A DNA stretch of 64,000 nt, from positions 62,001 to 126,000 of the forward strand of contig NZ_BLTJ01000003.1 in the NCBI RefSeq assembly GCF_013282095.1. Direction: 5' to 3'. Source of the stretch: Enterocloster alcoholdehydrogenati. GTDB lineage: Bacteria > Bacillota > Clostridia > Lachnospirales > Lachnospiraceae. Positions 7,764 through 16,167 of the stretch are shown here, piece by piece (the first letter of the stretch is position 1; every line of letters begins with the position of its first letter). The translations under genes were made by a program, and so were the position numbers. A model generated the notes under the pieces. The model did not search any database. It was not told the DNA's origin and saw only the letters and a program-made list of their open reading frames with translations.

Positions 7764-8654
7764 ATGAAATACATCAGATGCCAATTGGAAAATGGGGAAA
7801 TACACCTAGGAGCAATGGTTTCCAGAAATACAGTAGTTTTTCTGGATCGGATATTTCCAGAATTAAAAGGAATGGATTTTGTGGATTTTCTGTACATGGT
7901 AGACGGAGATCCTATCAAAGCGCAGGAAGCGATAAGAGCATATGGAGGTTCGTTTTATGATATAAGCAAAGCCCGAATTCTTGCGCCTATACAGCGGCCA
8001 GTGCATGATATCATCTGCGTAGGCGTTAATTATGCGGATCATTTAAAGGAAACCAGGGAGCACCTGGCAGGAGGAATAGGTGAAACAGCTTTAGAAACCG
8101 TATATTTTTCGAAAAGAGCCAGCTGTATTTTGGGCCCCAATGAGCGGGTAGTAGCGCGGTTTGATCTGGATGACAGTGTAGACTATGAGGTGGAATTGGC
8201 AGTTATAATCGGCAAAGGAGGAAAAGGAATACCAGCAGAAGAGGCAGAAGAGCATATTTTTGGATATTCCATTTTCAATGATTTTTCCTCTCGCAGGCTT
8301 CAGACACTCCATGGTCAGTGGATGTTTGGAAAAAGTCTGGATACATATGCGGCCATGGGGCCCTTAATAGCAGACCGTCAGGAATCGCCACTGCCAAACC
8401 ATGCAGATATTCAATCTTATGTGAATGGGGAATTAAGACAGAGTTCCAACACAGCCCTTTTAATTAAAGATGTATTTCAACTGATTCATGAATTGTCTTC
8501 CGGTATTACACTGGAAACGGGAGATATTATTGCCACGGGGACACCGGCTGGTGTGGGAATGGGGTATATGCCTCCGAGGTTTTTGAAACGTGGAGATAGG
8601 GTTGCCTGTGAAATAGAAGGAATCGGCAGCCTGATAAATGAAATTGATGGATGA
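7764..8654 (+). CDS. Fumarylacetoacetate hydrolase (FAH) family protein
   Basis: A 296-residue protein with the FAH fold: DIICVGVNYADHLKE, then FSKRASCILGPNE, the metal-ligand segment DYEVELAVIIGK and GYSIFNDFSSRRLQ, ending TGDIIATGTPAGVG. These enzymes act on 2-keto or 2,4-diketo acids by hydrolysis, decarboxylation or hydration with a divalent metal. In the context of a sugar-acid dehydratase and aldolase it may process a keto-deoxy intermediate, for example a 2,4-diketo-3-deoxy acid, but no dehydrogenase that would make that compound is present here. It overlaps the next upstream start region by only a few bases and is in the same operon. Confidence 0.85.
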   Translation: MKYIRCQLENGEIHLGAMVSRNTVVFLDRIFPELKGMDFVDFLYMVDGDPIKAQEAIRAYGGSFYDISKARILAPIQRPVHDIICVGVNYADHLKETREHLAGGIGETALETVYFSKRASCILGPNERVVARFDLDDSVDYEVELAVIIGKGGKGIPAEEAEEHIFGYSIFNDFSSRRLQTLHGQWMFGKSLDTYAAMGPLIADRQESPLPNHADIQSYVNGELRQSSNTALLIKDVFQLIHELSSGITLETGDIIATGTPAGVGMGYMPPRFLKRGDRVACEIEGIGSLINEIDG

Positions 8655-8677
8655 TAATGAGCAAAAGGAGAAAAGAT

Positions 8678-9592
8678 ATGTGCAGGATTGTTACGCCGGT
8701 AGTAACGGCATTTGATAAGAATGAAAAACCAGATTATGAGGCTAACAAAAAAATTATTGATTTTTTAATAGAAGGCGGCGTAGACGGCATCCTTGTATTG
8801 GGATCTTCCGGTGAGTTTACGGGGATGAGCAAGGAGGAAAAATATAATTTTTTCCGTTTTTATGCGGATTACACAGCAGGACGGACGAAACTCTACGCGG
8901 GAACGGGAAGTATGAACTTTGGTGAGACAAAGGAGCTTTCCAATGCTGCTATAGAAATGGGATATGCAGGAGCAATGGTAATTGGGCCGTATTATTATGG
9001 ACTGGATCAGGAAAAGATTTTTTCATATTATGACACATTGGCAAAGGCTGTAAAAGGGGATCTTTTTATTTATAACTTTCCGGCCAGAAGTGGTCATTCT
9101 ATTGAACCAGCTACAGTGAAAAAACTGCTGGAGAACAATGAAAATATCAGGGGATTGAAGGATTCCGTTTCGGAACCAGGTCACACAAACCGTATCTGTC
9201 AGGCGGCAAAAGGATATAAATTTGAAGTATACTCCGGCTTTGATGATCAGTATTTATCAAATCTGTCATCTGGAGGGGTTGGATGTATCGGAGCTTTGTC
9301 CAATCTGGCTCCTGAACTTTGGAGCGAACTGGTGCGGGCTACCAGAGAAAGGAATTTTGAAAAAACTGCGGAGCTGTCAAAACTGATCCATGATCTGATG
9401 CCTCTTTATGACGTAGATTCCAATTTCGCTTATCTGTTTAAAAGATTAATGAAACACAGAGGACTGGAGATACCGGACCGCGCTATTTTCCCATTTGATC
9501 AGATGGAAAAGGAAGCATACAAAAAAGCAGAAGCTCTGTTTGACCAGGTGATGGACGAATATAAGGCTATGTCCGCGGTAACTATGAGATAA
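8678..9592 (+). CDS. DHDPS/N-acetylneuraminate lyase-family aldolase
   Basis: A 304-residue class I aldolase. The GSSGEFTGMS motif (from residue 42), Tyr132 in YNFP and the Schiff-base Lys161 in GLKDS are all present. Family members cleave or form C-C bonds with pyruvate; in this operon the likely reaction is splitting a 2-keto-3-deoxy sugar acid to pyruvate and an aldehyde. ATG 8678 is chosen because AAAAGGAG lies at 8664-8670 and the protein then begins at the usual point (RIVTPVVTAF). Earlier in-frame ATGs at 8651 and 8657 overlap the FAH gene and lack a good site. Confidence 0.88.
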   Translation: MCRIVTPVVTAFDKNEKPDYEANKKIIDFLIEGGVDGILVLGSSGEFTGMSKEEKYNFFRFYADYTAGRTKLYAGTGSMNFGETKELSNAAIEMGYAGAMVIGPYYYGLDQEKIFSYYDTLAKAVKGDLFIYNFPARSGHSIEPATVKKLLENNENIRGLKDSVSEPGHTNRICQAAKGYKFEVYSGFDDQYLSNLSSGGVGCIGALSNLAPELWSELVRATRERNFEKTAELSKLIHDLMPLYDVDSNFAYLFKRLMKHRGLEIPDRAIFPFDQMEKEAYKKAEALFDQVMDEYKAMSAVTMR

Positions 9593-9621
9593 AGTAAGAC
9601 TATTTGTAATGTTGTAAAAAG

Positions 9622-9681
9622 AGAACATCCCCATAAGAAATATAATTTTTGTATTGATTGGTTTCTATGGGGATGTTCTTT
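9622..9681. terminator. Bidirectional terminator between sugar-acid and TRAP operons
   Basis: A perfect 14-bp stem (AGAACATCCCCATA 9622-9635 with its complement at 9666-9679), extended inward by GAAA/TTTC across one bulge. It lies between two convergent operons; the A-rich left side and T-rich right side suit termination in both directions. Confidence 0.85.
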
Positions 9682-9701
9682 CGCAGCTAATAGACTTGCC
9701 G

Positions 9702-11003
9702 TCAGATCAACCCAGCCGCCCCCGGAAGCCCCAGGCTTACCGCCGGGATATACGTTACCAGAAGAAGTCCTATGAGAATGGCCACATAGTACCACAGCAT
9801 ATAGGGCATGACTTTGGAAAGAGAGCTTCGCCCCACCTTAATTGCTACAAACAGAGTGTTACCCACGGGCGGGGTGATATTTCCGATGCAGAGGTTATAT
9901 ACCAGGATCAGTCCGAACTGAACCGGATTCATTCCAAAGGTTTTCACAACCGGGAGAAACAGAGGGGTAAAGATCAGAATCGCCGGTGTAACATCCATAA
10001 AGGTTCCTGCAATCAACAGGATCACATTCATGATCAGCAGAATGATAATGGGGTTGCTTGTAAGGCCAAGCAGGGCGTCGGAAATGGCCTGAGGAATCTG
10101 GGTAAAAGCCATAACCCAGCCAAGAATGTTGGAAACTCCGATCAGGAATACTACCATACCGCTCATCTTGGCGCTTTCCACCGTTATTCGCCAGAAGGAT
10201 TTTAACGTGATATTTTTATAAATGATCCCCAGTACAAGGGCGTATACAACGGCAATCGCAGATCCCTCCGTAGCCGTAAACACACCGCCGATGATGCCGC
10301 CGATCACTACGATAATCAGCGAAAGCGCCGGAAGGGCGCGCAGTGTGCAGATTCCTAAGTTTTTCCAGTCATATTTTCCTGGAATACCCTTATATCCCTT
10401 CTTTTTTGCAATGATAACAGCTACAATCATACAGGCAACCGCCCAGATGATGCCTGGAATATAGCCTGCCATAAACAGGGCTGCCACAGAGGTGCCGCCC
10501 GCTGCCAGTGAGTAGGTAATAAGCGCGTTAGAGGGGGGGATCAGAAGGCCGGAGGGAGCGGAAGCACCGTTGGTAGCCGCACAGAGCGCCTTATCATAGC
10601 CCTGCTCTTCCTCGCCTTTTTCTACCATGCTTCCCACCGCTGCGGCTGCTGCGGAGGCAGAACCGGAGATGGCCCCAAAAAGCGCGTTTGCCCCTACGTT
10701 TGTAACAAGAAGAGCGCCTGGAAGCTTGCCAAGGATCGCCATAACAAAGTCCACCAGCCGTTTTGCGATGCCTCCCTGATTCATCAGGTTTCCAGCCAGA
10801 ATGAAAAAGGGGATGGCGGTCAGGCTGAACTTGCTCATACCCACAAAGATACGCTGCGCTCCGGTTACCACAGATACCTCCAGAGGCACGGTCTGTAAAA
10901 TGGCAATCAGGGCGGAAATGCCGATGGAATAGGAAATAGGTACGCCGACGATCAGAAGGACAGCCAGCACAATGAGAATAATAAGCAGAGATTGGATTGC
11001 CAT
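9702..11003 (-). CDS. dctM: TRAP transporter large permease (DctM)
   Basis: A 433-residue membrane protein of the DctM family with about 12 hydrophobic segments. Family-typical segments include AIPFFILAGNLMNQGGIAKRL, VNVGANALFGAISGSASA and TPPVGNTLFVAIKV. It is the ion-coupled channel subunit of a TRAP uptake system. ATG at 11001-11003 follows GAGGACTAG; the longer reading would overlap dctQ. It ends the dctP-dctQ-dctM operon and faces the sugar-acid operon. A sugar acid is a possible substrate because of that neighbour, but this is only context. Confidence 0.93.
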   Translation of the reverse strand: MAIQSLLIILIVLAVLLIVGVPISYSIGISALIAILQTVPLEVSVVTGAQRIFVGMSKFSLTAIPFFILAGNLMNQGGIAKRLVDFVMAILGKLPGALLVTNVGANALFGAISGSASAAAAAVGSMVEKGEEEQGYDKALCAATNGASAPSGLLIPPSNALITYSLAAGGTSVAALFMAGYIPGIIWAVACMIVAVIIAKKKGYKGIPGKYDWKNLGICTLRALPALSLIIVVIGGIIGGVFTATEGSAIAVVYALVLGIIYKNITLKSFWRITVESAKMSGMVVFLIGVSNILGWVMAFTQIPQAISDALLGLTSNPIIILLIMNVILLIAGTFMDVTPAILIFTPLFLPVVKTFGMNPVQFGLILVYNLCIGNITPPVGNTLFVAIKVGRSSLSKVMPYMLWYYVAILIGLLLVTYIPAVSLGLPGAAGLI

Positions 11004-11007
11004 AAGT

Positions 11008-11505
11008 CTAGTCCTCCTTTTCTTCTGATGCCGTAAGAACACCGTTCTTTGAAATATCCGAAATGTTAAGAACCGTATAGATCATATTTAAAATACCGCA
11101 CAGAGGCATGACTACATAGAATACGCCTACTGCTGTTCCAAGGGCTGAGGTCATCTGTCCCATGGCCAGGCTGGTGATCTTTACGCCCCCGTAGACCAGG
11201 ATAATCAGGGAGAAGGCAAAGGCGGTCAGCTCACTGAAAATGGCAAGGAGTTTCTGGATGCCGGGGCTGAAGCGTTCTGCCACAATGGGGATGTTCATAT
11301 GGCCCCGTTCGCCGGTGATGATGGAAGCTCCCAGGAGACTGGCCCATGCAAAGAGATAGGCTACCAGCTCCTCCGACCAGGGGGACGGGTTCTGAAGGAC
11401 ATAGCGGGTGAACACCTGCCAGCAGGTAAGGGCAACCATGGCAATCAGGCTGACGCCTGCCAGCACGTTTAAAAGGGCTGTAAGTACATTTCTCAGCTGC
11501 TTCAT
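11008..11505 (-). CDS. dctQ: TRAP transporter small permease (DctQ)
   Basis: A 165-residue protein with four hydrophobic helices. The segment WQVFTRYVLQNPSPWSEEL is the conserved DctQ signature. It pairs with DctM in the membrane. The gene is four bases from dctM and 14 bases from dctP. Confidence 0.93.
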   Translation of the reverse strand: MKQLRNVLTALLNVLAGVSLIAMVALTCWQVFTRYVLQNPSPWSEELVAYLFAWASLLGASIITGERGHMNIPIVAERFSPGIQKLLAIFSELTAFAFSLIILVYGGVKITSLAMGQMTSALGTAVGVFYVVMPLCGILNMIYTVLNISDISKNGVLTASEEKED

Positions 11506-11519
11506 AGACTGATACCTCC

Positions 11520-12554
11520 TTAGGATTCCGCTGACGGATACTGCTGATTGTAAGCCTGGATCGCGTCATAGATGGGCTGAAAATCAGGATGCTGCCGGAG
11601 CATGGCCTCATGCATGGGGGATACCGCGTCCTTAAACGGCTTTGTATCCGGGTAGAGGAAATTCACCTTCTGAACCTCCAGAGCCCGTTTTTTGGCGGCG
11701 TCTACGGCAATGGTCCATTGTTCGCGCTGAACCTTATTTATAAGGTCAAAGCCCTCGTCAAAGACGGCTCTCTCCTCAGGACTCAGGCTGTCCAGAAAAG
11801 CAATATTTCCGATGAGGATATCCGGTATCATCTGATGCATATCGTAGGAATAATATTTGCACACATCTCCATGTCCGTTGTCCGTCAGGGCCAGTTCGTT
11901 ATTTTCCGCGCCGTCAATGATCCTGGATTGAAGGGCCGTATATACGTCGCCGAACCCCATAGGAGTCGCCGAACCGCCTAAAAGGCTCATCATCTGTACA
12001 TTGGTGGGGGACTGCTGCACACGGATCTTAAGGCCCTTCAGATCGGACGGAGCGCTGACCGGCCTGTCCACGGTGTAGAAATTTCGTGTGCCCGCGTCCA
12101 GCCAGGTGACAGCCTCAAAGCCGGCCTGTGCGGTAGATTTAAAAATAGGGCCGGTGATGGCCTCATCGTCCATGGAAGCGTGGTATGCTTCGCCGGAGGC
12201 AAAAAGGTAGGGAAGATTAAATAGAGTATAATTTTGACTGAAGGTTTCCAGAAGAGAGTTAGACGCCACGCAGAAATTGATAGCGCCAGTCTGGGTCAGC
12301 TGTACCATTTCATTCTGAGAACCTAAAAGTTCACTGGGAAACACTTCCACATCATACTTGTCTCCTAGCCTGCTCTCGATAAATTCCTCAAAAGCCGCCA
12401 GAGCGATGTGGGTCGGGTGGTTGGTTGACTGATTGTGTCCGATCCGGATGATCATCTTTTCGCCGCTTTCTGAGGCGCTGCCGCAGCCTGCAAGGATACC
12501 GGCTGGAAGGGCAGCTGCCAGAGCCAGCGCTGCCGCGCGAAATCTCTTCCTCAT
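11520..12554 (-). CDS. dctP: TRAP transporter substrate-binding lipoprotein (DctP)
   Basis: A 344-residue extracellular binding protein. It has a lipoprotein signal peptide with the lipobox LAGC (Cys23), as expected in a Gram-positive, where the binding protein must be membrane-tethered. The segment DLKGLKIRVQQSPTN contains the Arg that usually salt-bridges the substrate carboxylate, and GFGDVYTALQSRIIDGAENN is strongly conserved in DctP. The ligand is therefore probably an organic acid, such as a sugar acid. It is the first gene of the operon. Confidence 0.94.
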   Translation of the reverse strand: MRKRFRAAALALAAALPAGILAGCGSASESGEKMIIRIGHNQSTNHPTHIALAAFEEFIESRLGDKYDVEVFPSELLGSQNEMVQLTQTGAINFCVASNSLLETFSQNYTLFNLPYLFASGEAYHASMDDEAITGPIFKSTAQAGFEAVTWLDAGTRNFYTVDRPVSAPSDLKGLKIRVQQSPTNVQMMSLLGGSATPMGFGDVYTALQSRIIDGAENNELALTDNGHGDVCKYYSYDMHQMIPDILIGNIAFLDSLSPEERAVFDEGFDLINKVQREQWTIAVDAAKKRALEVQKVNFLYPDTKPFKDAVSPMHEAMLRQHPDFQPIYDAIQAYNQQYPSAES

Positions 12555-12602
12555 AAAAATCTTCCTTTCTGTTGTGTATTTGGGAATCTTCTCCCTGACC
12601 TC

Positions 12603-12631
12603 ATTATATCAATTATAGACAAAAGTTTCCA
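12603..12631 (-). promoter_or_regulatory. Possible promoter of the TRAP operon
   Basis: On the minus strand, TATAAT (12603-12608) with a weak -35 TGGAAA (12626-12631), 17 bases apart. A second TATAAT at 12612-12617 has no good -35. Confidence 0.4.
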
Positions 12632-12686
12632 GAAACATACAGGTAAAAACAGGGTAAATATAACAATAATGTGTGGATTTGTAAAA

Positions 12687-12705
12687 TTTCCTAACACTTA
12701 GGAAA
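12687..12705. promoter_or_regulatory. Operator TTTCCTAA-N3-TTAGGAAA upstream of the PRD regulator gene
   Basis: A perfect 8+3+8 inverted repeat. Its centre is 41 bases before the -10 box TACAAT at 12737-12742. The same sequence (7+3+7) precedes the PTS operon at 15369-15385 at nearly the same distance from its -10. It probably binds the PRD regulator, which would then control itself. Confidence 0.75.
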
Positions 12706-12736
12706 AAACCAATTCCACACCGCTCTCAAAAGATGG

Positions 12737-12742
12737 TACAAT
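12737..12742 (+). promoter_or_regulatory. -10 box of the PRD regulator gene, activator-dependent type
   Basis: TACAAT with only a poor -35 (TCCACA, 12714-12719). The operator lies around -53 relative to the expected start, a usual place for an activator. Confidence 0.55.
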
Positions 12743-12824
12743 AAATCAAAAATCATCAATGCAGCAGGTAGCGCCGTTCAAATATGGAAGGCGCAGACCA
12801 AAGGGAAAGAAAGGATGTTTGCCT

Positions 12825-14732
12825 ATGCTTACAAAACGCCAGAACCACATCATCGACATCTTAAACAGTGAACGCCGCCCGGTGACGGGAAAGGAGCTGG
12901 GAAAGCTTTTAGGAGTGTCGGACCGGACCATTCGTACGGATGTGGAAGGGATCAACAGCGAATACGGCTGCAGGCTGATCCTGGCCAACCGCAGGAGCGG
13001 CTACCATGTGGACTATGAGCTGATGAAGAAGCATAACATCCGGCGCAAGGCGGCTATCCCCCAAACAGCCCTCCAGCGCAGGGCATACCTGATCAAGGAA
13101 CTTTTGTTTCATAAGCGGGAGATCAACCTTCTGGAGCTTCAGGAGCGGATTTTTGTCAGTGAATATTCCATTGACAATGATATAAAGAAGCTTCGGGAGC
13201 TGATTGCCAAGTATCCCGGCCTTAAGCTGGAGCGTTCTAAGAATCATCTGCGCCTTTCAGGCGATGAGGGGGATAAACGCCGCCTGTACAAGGAACTGCT
13301 GATGGAAGAGCTGAAGGACAATTTCGCGAATCTAAGTGCTATCGCCGGTATATGGAAGGACTTCGACCTTCTGGAGCTGGGAGAGGAATTTATGCGCATC
13401 TGCAAAAAGCACAGCTACCGGATCTCCGAGCTGGAGTATCCCTTTATCATGCTCCATGCCGGCGTATCCATGGAGAGGATGCTGAATCAGGACTATATCA
13501 ACACCGCCTCAGAGGAAGAGGAGGTGGAGGCGGGGGAGCGGGAATATGCCATTGCGGACGAACTTTTTTCCCACATTTCCTGCATTTGCCATGTAAAGAG
13601 GACAGAGGAGGAGGTGCGCCGCTTTGCCGGCTTCTTAAAGGGCTGCGGCACACGGGAAAATGAAACCGGCTCCCAGGAAGCGCAGGATCAGGCGCTGATG
13701 GAACAGATCTACGAGGTGCTTCAGAGCGAATTTGACCTGGATCTGTCCCAGGATGAGGAATTTCGCCAGGGCTTTCTCTCTCATATCCGCCGCTTATCCA
13801 GAAGGCAGGAAAGCTCAGAGGAGATCGAGGATTGGTATCTGCAGGAACTGAGGGGAAAATACCCTCTGTTTTTTGAAATGGCCATCCGGGTGTCTGAACG
13901 GGTTCGGGAGGTCTGCGGCCTGGAACTGGAGGAGGCGCAGCTTTCCTTCCTGGCTCTTTATCTGGGGTCCGCCTGCCAGCGCCTTAACATGACGGTCAAA
14001 TACCAGGTGGCTGTGATTATTCCCAACAGTCATCTGATCTCAAAGTCCTGTGTAGATAAGCTGCTTTTGCGCTTTGGGGAACGGATTACAGTAGCCGGGG
14101 TATTCAGCTTCTTTGAGGAGCGACAGATCCGCGCCCTGGCCCCGGATGTGATTCTGTCCACTATGCCGTTAAAGCATCAGTTAGACATCCCAACCCTTCA
14201 GATTTCTCTGTTTCTGAACAGTGAGGATGAAAGCCGCGTATTCCAGCTGCTCAACCGGCTGGACAAGATCAAATATCATCGGAATTTTGTTGCCATGATG
14301 GAGCGTCTGATGCGAAAAGAACTTTTTCACATCAGTGATTCTCTAAAGACAAGAGAGGAGATCATTGATTATCTCTGCCGGGATCTGTATGAAAAGGGCT
14401 TAAGCGAGGAAAACTTCCGGGAGAATGTTCTGCGCAGAGAAGCCACTTCATCTACCTCCTTTGTCCATGGGTTTGCGGTGCCCCATGCCACGGAGGTTTC
14501 AGAAGGCCAGTCCTGTATTTCCATCCTCCTTTTAAGGGAGCCGGTAAAATGGGGGAACTTCAATGTGAGGCTGGTGGTGCTTCTGGCTGTCCGGGAGACG
14601 GACAATCAGCTTTTAAGAGTGTTCTTTGACTGGCTGTGCAACCTGGTAACGGACAGCGGCACCTTTGAAAAACTGGTACAGGCAAAGAATTATGAGGAAT
14701 TTAAAAAGCTTTGCGCCATACAGCAGATTTAG
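12825..14732 (+). CDS. PRD-containing PTS transcriptional activator (BglG/MtlR type)
   Basis: A 635-residue regulator: an N-terminal DNA-binding helix-turn-helix (KELGKLLGVSDRTIRTD), a second HTH (LQERIFVSEYSIDNDIKKL), two PTS-regulation domains (about 185-400), an EIIB-like domain (about 410-480) and an EIIA-like domain (about 490-635) with the phospho-His motif GFAVPHA (His554). The EIIB-like part reads PNSHLISKS where a catalytic Cys is usual, so that site may not be phosphorylated. The DNA-binding HTHs mark it as an activator, not an RNA antiterminator. ATG 12825 gives the normal start (KRQNHIIDIL). It most likely activates the downstream PTS operon and its own gene. Confidence 0.92.
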   Translation: MLTKRQNHIIDILNSERRPVTGKELGKLLGVSDRTIRTDVEGINSEYGCRLILANRRSGYHVDYELMKKHNIRRKAAIPQTALQRRAYLIKELLFHKREINLLELQERIFVSEYSIDNDIKKLRELIAKYPGLKLERSKNHLRLSGDEGDKRRLYKELLMEELKDNFANLSAIAGIWKDFDLLELGEEFMRICKKHSYRISELEYPFIMLHAGVSMERMLNQDYINTASEEEEVEAGEREYAIADELFSHISCICHVKRTEEEVRRFAGFLKGCGTRENETGSQEAQDQALMEQIYEVLQSEFDLDLSQDEEFRQGFLSHIRRLSRRQESSEEIEDWYLQELRGKYPLFFEMAIRVSERVREVCGLELEEAQLSFLALYLGSACQRLNMTVKYQVAVIIPNSHLISKSCVDKLLLRFGERITVAGVFSFFEERQIRALAPDVILSTMPLKHQLDIPTLQISLFLNSEDESRVFQLLNRLDKIKYHRNFVAMMERLMRKELFHISDSLKTREEIIDYLCRDLYEKGLSEENFRENVLRREATSSTSFVHGFAVPHATEVSEGQSCISILLLREPVKWGNFNVRLVVLLAVRETDNQLLRVFFDWLCNLVTDSGTFEKLVQAKNYEEFKKLCAIQQI

Positions 14733-14794
14733 GGCGTGAAAAAGACGGCTTCGGGCCTGCGGCCTGGCAGTCAGCCATAAAACAGGAAAGGAAA

Positions 14795-15367
14795 ATGGTG
14801 AAAATGAATACACAAAAGAGTCAGAATCTCACAAATCAAAGGCCGGCTTCATTGGGCCGCCGGTTCGGAGCCTATCTCATAGACTGGTATCTGGGAGGGC
14901 TTGCAACGGCGCTTCCGATTTCAATGGTTTCCATGAAGCTGTTCCAGACGGTACAGAATCAGAATATTTTGTCCTTTCCTGCTTCCTACGGGATTGCAGC
15001 GGGGACGGCAGGTCTGGCAGCGGCCCTTTTCTACTATGTTTTTATTCCTGCATTTATATGGAAAGGGCAGACACCGGGAAAACGGCTGGTGAAGATCAGG
15101 ATCGTTTCTGCGGATGGGAATGAGGTGACTCTGCCAAAGCTTATGATCCGCCAGATTCTGGGAATCATGGTTGTAGAAGGCGGGCTTGTGACAGCCAGCG
15201 CCCTGTGGCATCAGCTGGCAACCATACTGACCGGAATCGATTTTGTAAAGCCCTTGATGTACATTGGGATGGGGATCAGTATTCTCTCATCCATTATCAC
15301 ACTTTTAGGGGATCACCGGGCCATCCACGACCGGATAGGAAGGACTCAGGTGGTATCAGATAAGTGA
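14795..15367 (+). CDS. RDD-family membrane protein
   Basis: A 190-residue protein. The segments LGRRFGAYLIDWYL, QTPGKRLVKIRIV and DHRAIHDRIGRTQVV are the RDD-family landmarks (Arg and Asp residues in and beside the membrane), with four to five hydrophobic helices. Function is unknown in most cases; some members are implicated in ion transport. It lies 62 bases after the PRD regulator gene and directly before the PTS operator. ATG 14795 is preferred because AGGA lies seven bases before it. Confidence 0.8.
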   Translation: MVKMNTQKSQNLTNQRPASLGRRFGAYLIDWYLGGLATALPISMVSMKLFQTVQNQNILSFPASYGIAAGTAGLAAALFYYVFIPAFIWKGQTPGKRLVKIRIVSADGNEVTLPKLMIRQILGIMVVEGGLVTASALWHQLATILTGIDFVKPLMYIGMGISILSSIITLLGDHRAIHDRIGRTQVVSDK

Positions 15368-15368
15368 T

Positions 15369-15385
15369 TTCCTAATGGTTAGGAA
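15369..15385. promoter_or_regulatory. Operator TTCCTAA-N3-TTAGGAA upstream of the PTS operon
   Basis: A 7+3+7 inverted repeat matching the one at 12687-12705. Its centre is 42 bases before the -10 TATAAT at 15419-15424. Confidence 0.75.
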
Positions 15386-15418
15386 GGACCATATACAAAA
15401 TACCGGAAAACCGCATGA

Positions 15419-15424
15419 TATAAT
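15419..15424 (+). promoter_or_regulatory. -10 box of the PTS operon
   Basis: A perfect TATAAT; the -35 region (CAAAAT, 15396-15401) is poor, so the promoter probably needs an activator bound at 15369-15385. Confidence 0.65.
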
Positions 15425-15472
15425 CTGAAATATAGAAAGTATTAACAAACAACAAGCAAAGGTGGTAGAAAA

Positions 15473-15796
15473 ATGGAAGGATTAGAACAGATCTGTTTTC
15501 GCATTATTTCCGCAGTGGGAATGGCGAAATCCAGCTATGTAGAAGCCATGCGTGCAGCAGCCGGAGGCGACTATGAACTCAGCGGGCAGAAGATGAAGGA
15601 GGGCGATGAGTTTTATGCTCAGGGCCACGATGTCCATATGGATCTTCTTTCCAAAGAAGCCGGCGGCGAGAAGATCGAGGTAGGAATCATTCTCATGCAC
15701 TCTGAGGATCAGATGATGGCGGCCGAGACAGTACGTCTTATGGCAGAGGAAAATATCAAGATGAGCAAACGGATCCATGAACTGGAAAACAAATAG
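15473..15796 (+). CDS. PTS lactose/cellobiose-family EIIA
   Basis: A 107-residue all-helical EIIA of the Lac family. ICFRIISAVGMAKSSYVEAM opens the first helix; His76 in LMHSEDQMM is at the phosphorylated-His position of the family. It passes phosphate from HPr to the EIIB encoded next. AAAGGTGG precedes the ATG. First gene of the operon under the shared operator. The family carries beta-disaccharides such as cellobiose, lactose or chitobiose. Confidence 0.93.
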   Translation: MEGLEQICFRIISAVGMAKSSYVEAMRAAAGGDYELSGQKMKEGDEFYAQGHDVHMDLLSKEAGGEKIEVGIILMHSEDQMMAAETVRLMAEENIKMSKRIHELENK

Positions 15797-15831
15797 ATAT
15801 CCTGGATCTGAAATATAAGGAGGGTCACACC

Positions 15832-16152
15832 ATGAAAAAGATTTATCTGTTCTGCAGCGCAGGAATGTCCACCAGTATGCTGGCAAGCAAAATGCAGTCC
15901 GTAGCCGACCAGCATAATATTCCTGTAAAGGTTGCAGCATTTCCCCACAATAAGATCGGCGACATTATCGCCAGCGACCGCCCCGACTGTATTCTCCTGG
16001 GCCCCCAGGTGAAATATATGTACGAGGAGACCGTTTCCAAGTATGGCCACGAGAATATCCCCATCGAGGTGATTGACGCAGGCGCCTATGGAATGATGGA
16101 CGGAGAAAAAGTGTTAAAGACAGCAATTAAGCTGATCAAAGCCAACAAATAA
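15832..16152 (+). CDS. PTS lactose/cellobiose-family EIIB
   Basis: A 106-residue EIIB. Cys8 in LFCSAGMSTSML is the phosphorylated residue in the P-loop typical of the family, and LLGPQVKYM is the second conserved segment. It sits 35 bases after EIIA and 15 before EIIC. Confidence 0.95.
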   Translation: MKKIYLFCSAGMSTSMLASKMQSVADQHNIPVKVAAFPHNKIGDIIASDRPDCILLGPQVKYMYEETVSKYGHENIPIEVIDAGAYGMMDGEKVLKTAIKLIKANK

Positions 16153-16167
16153 GGGGGAAAACAAACC

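Noticed and set aside
9654-10205. A 183-codon plus-strand frame opposite dctM
   Set aside because: It starts inside the terminator and is the antisense shadow of a well-supported transporter gene.
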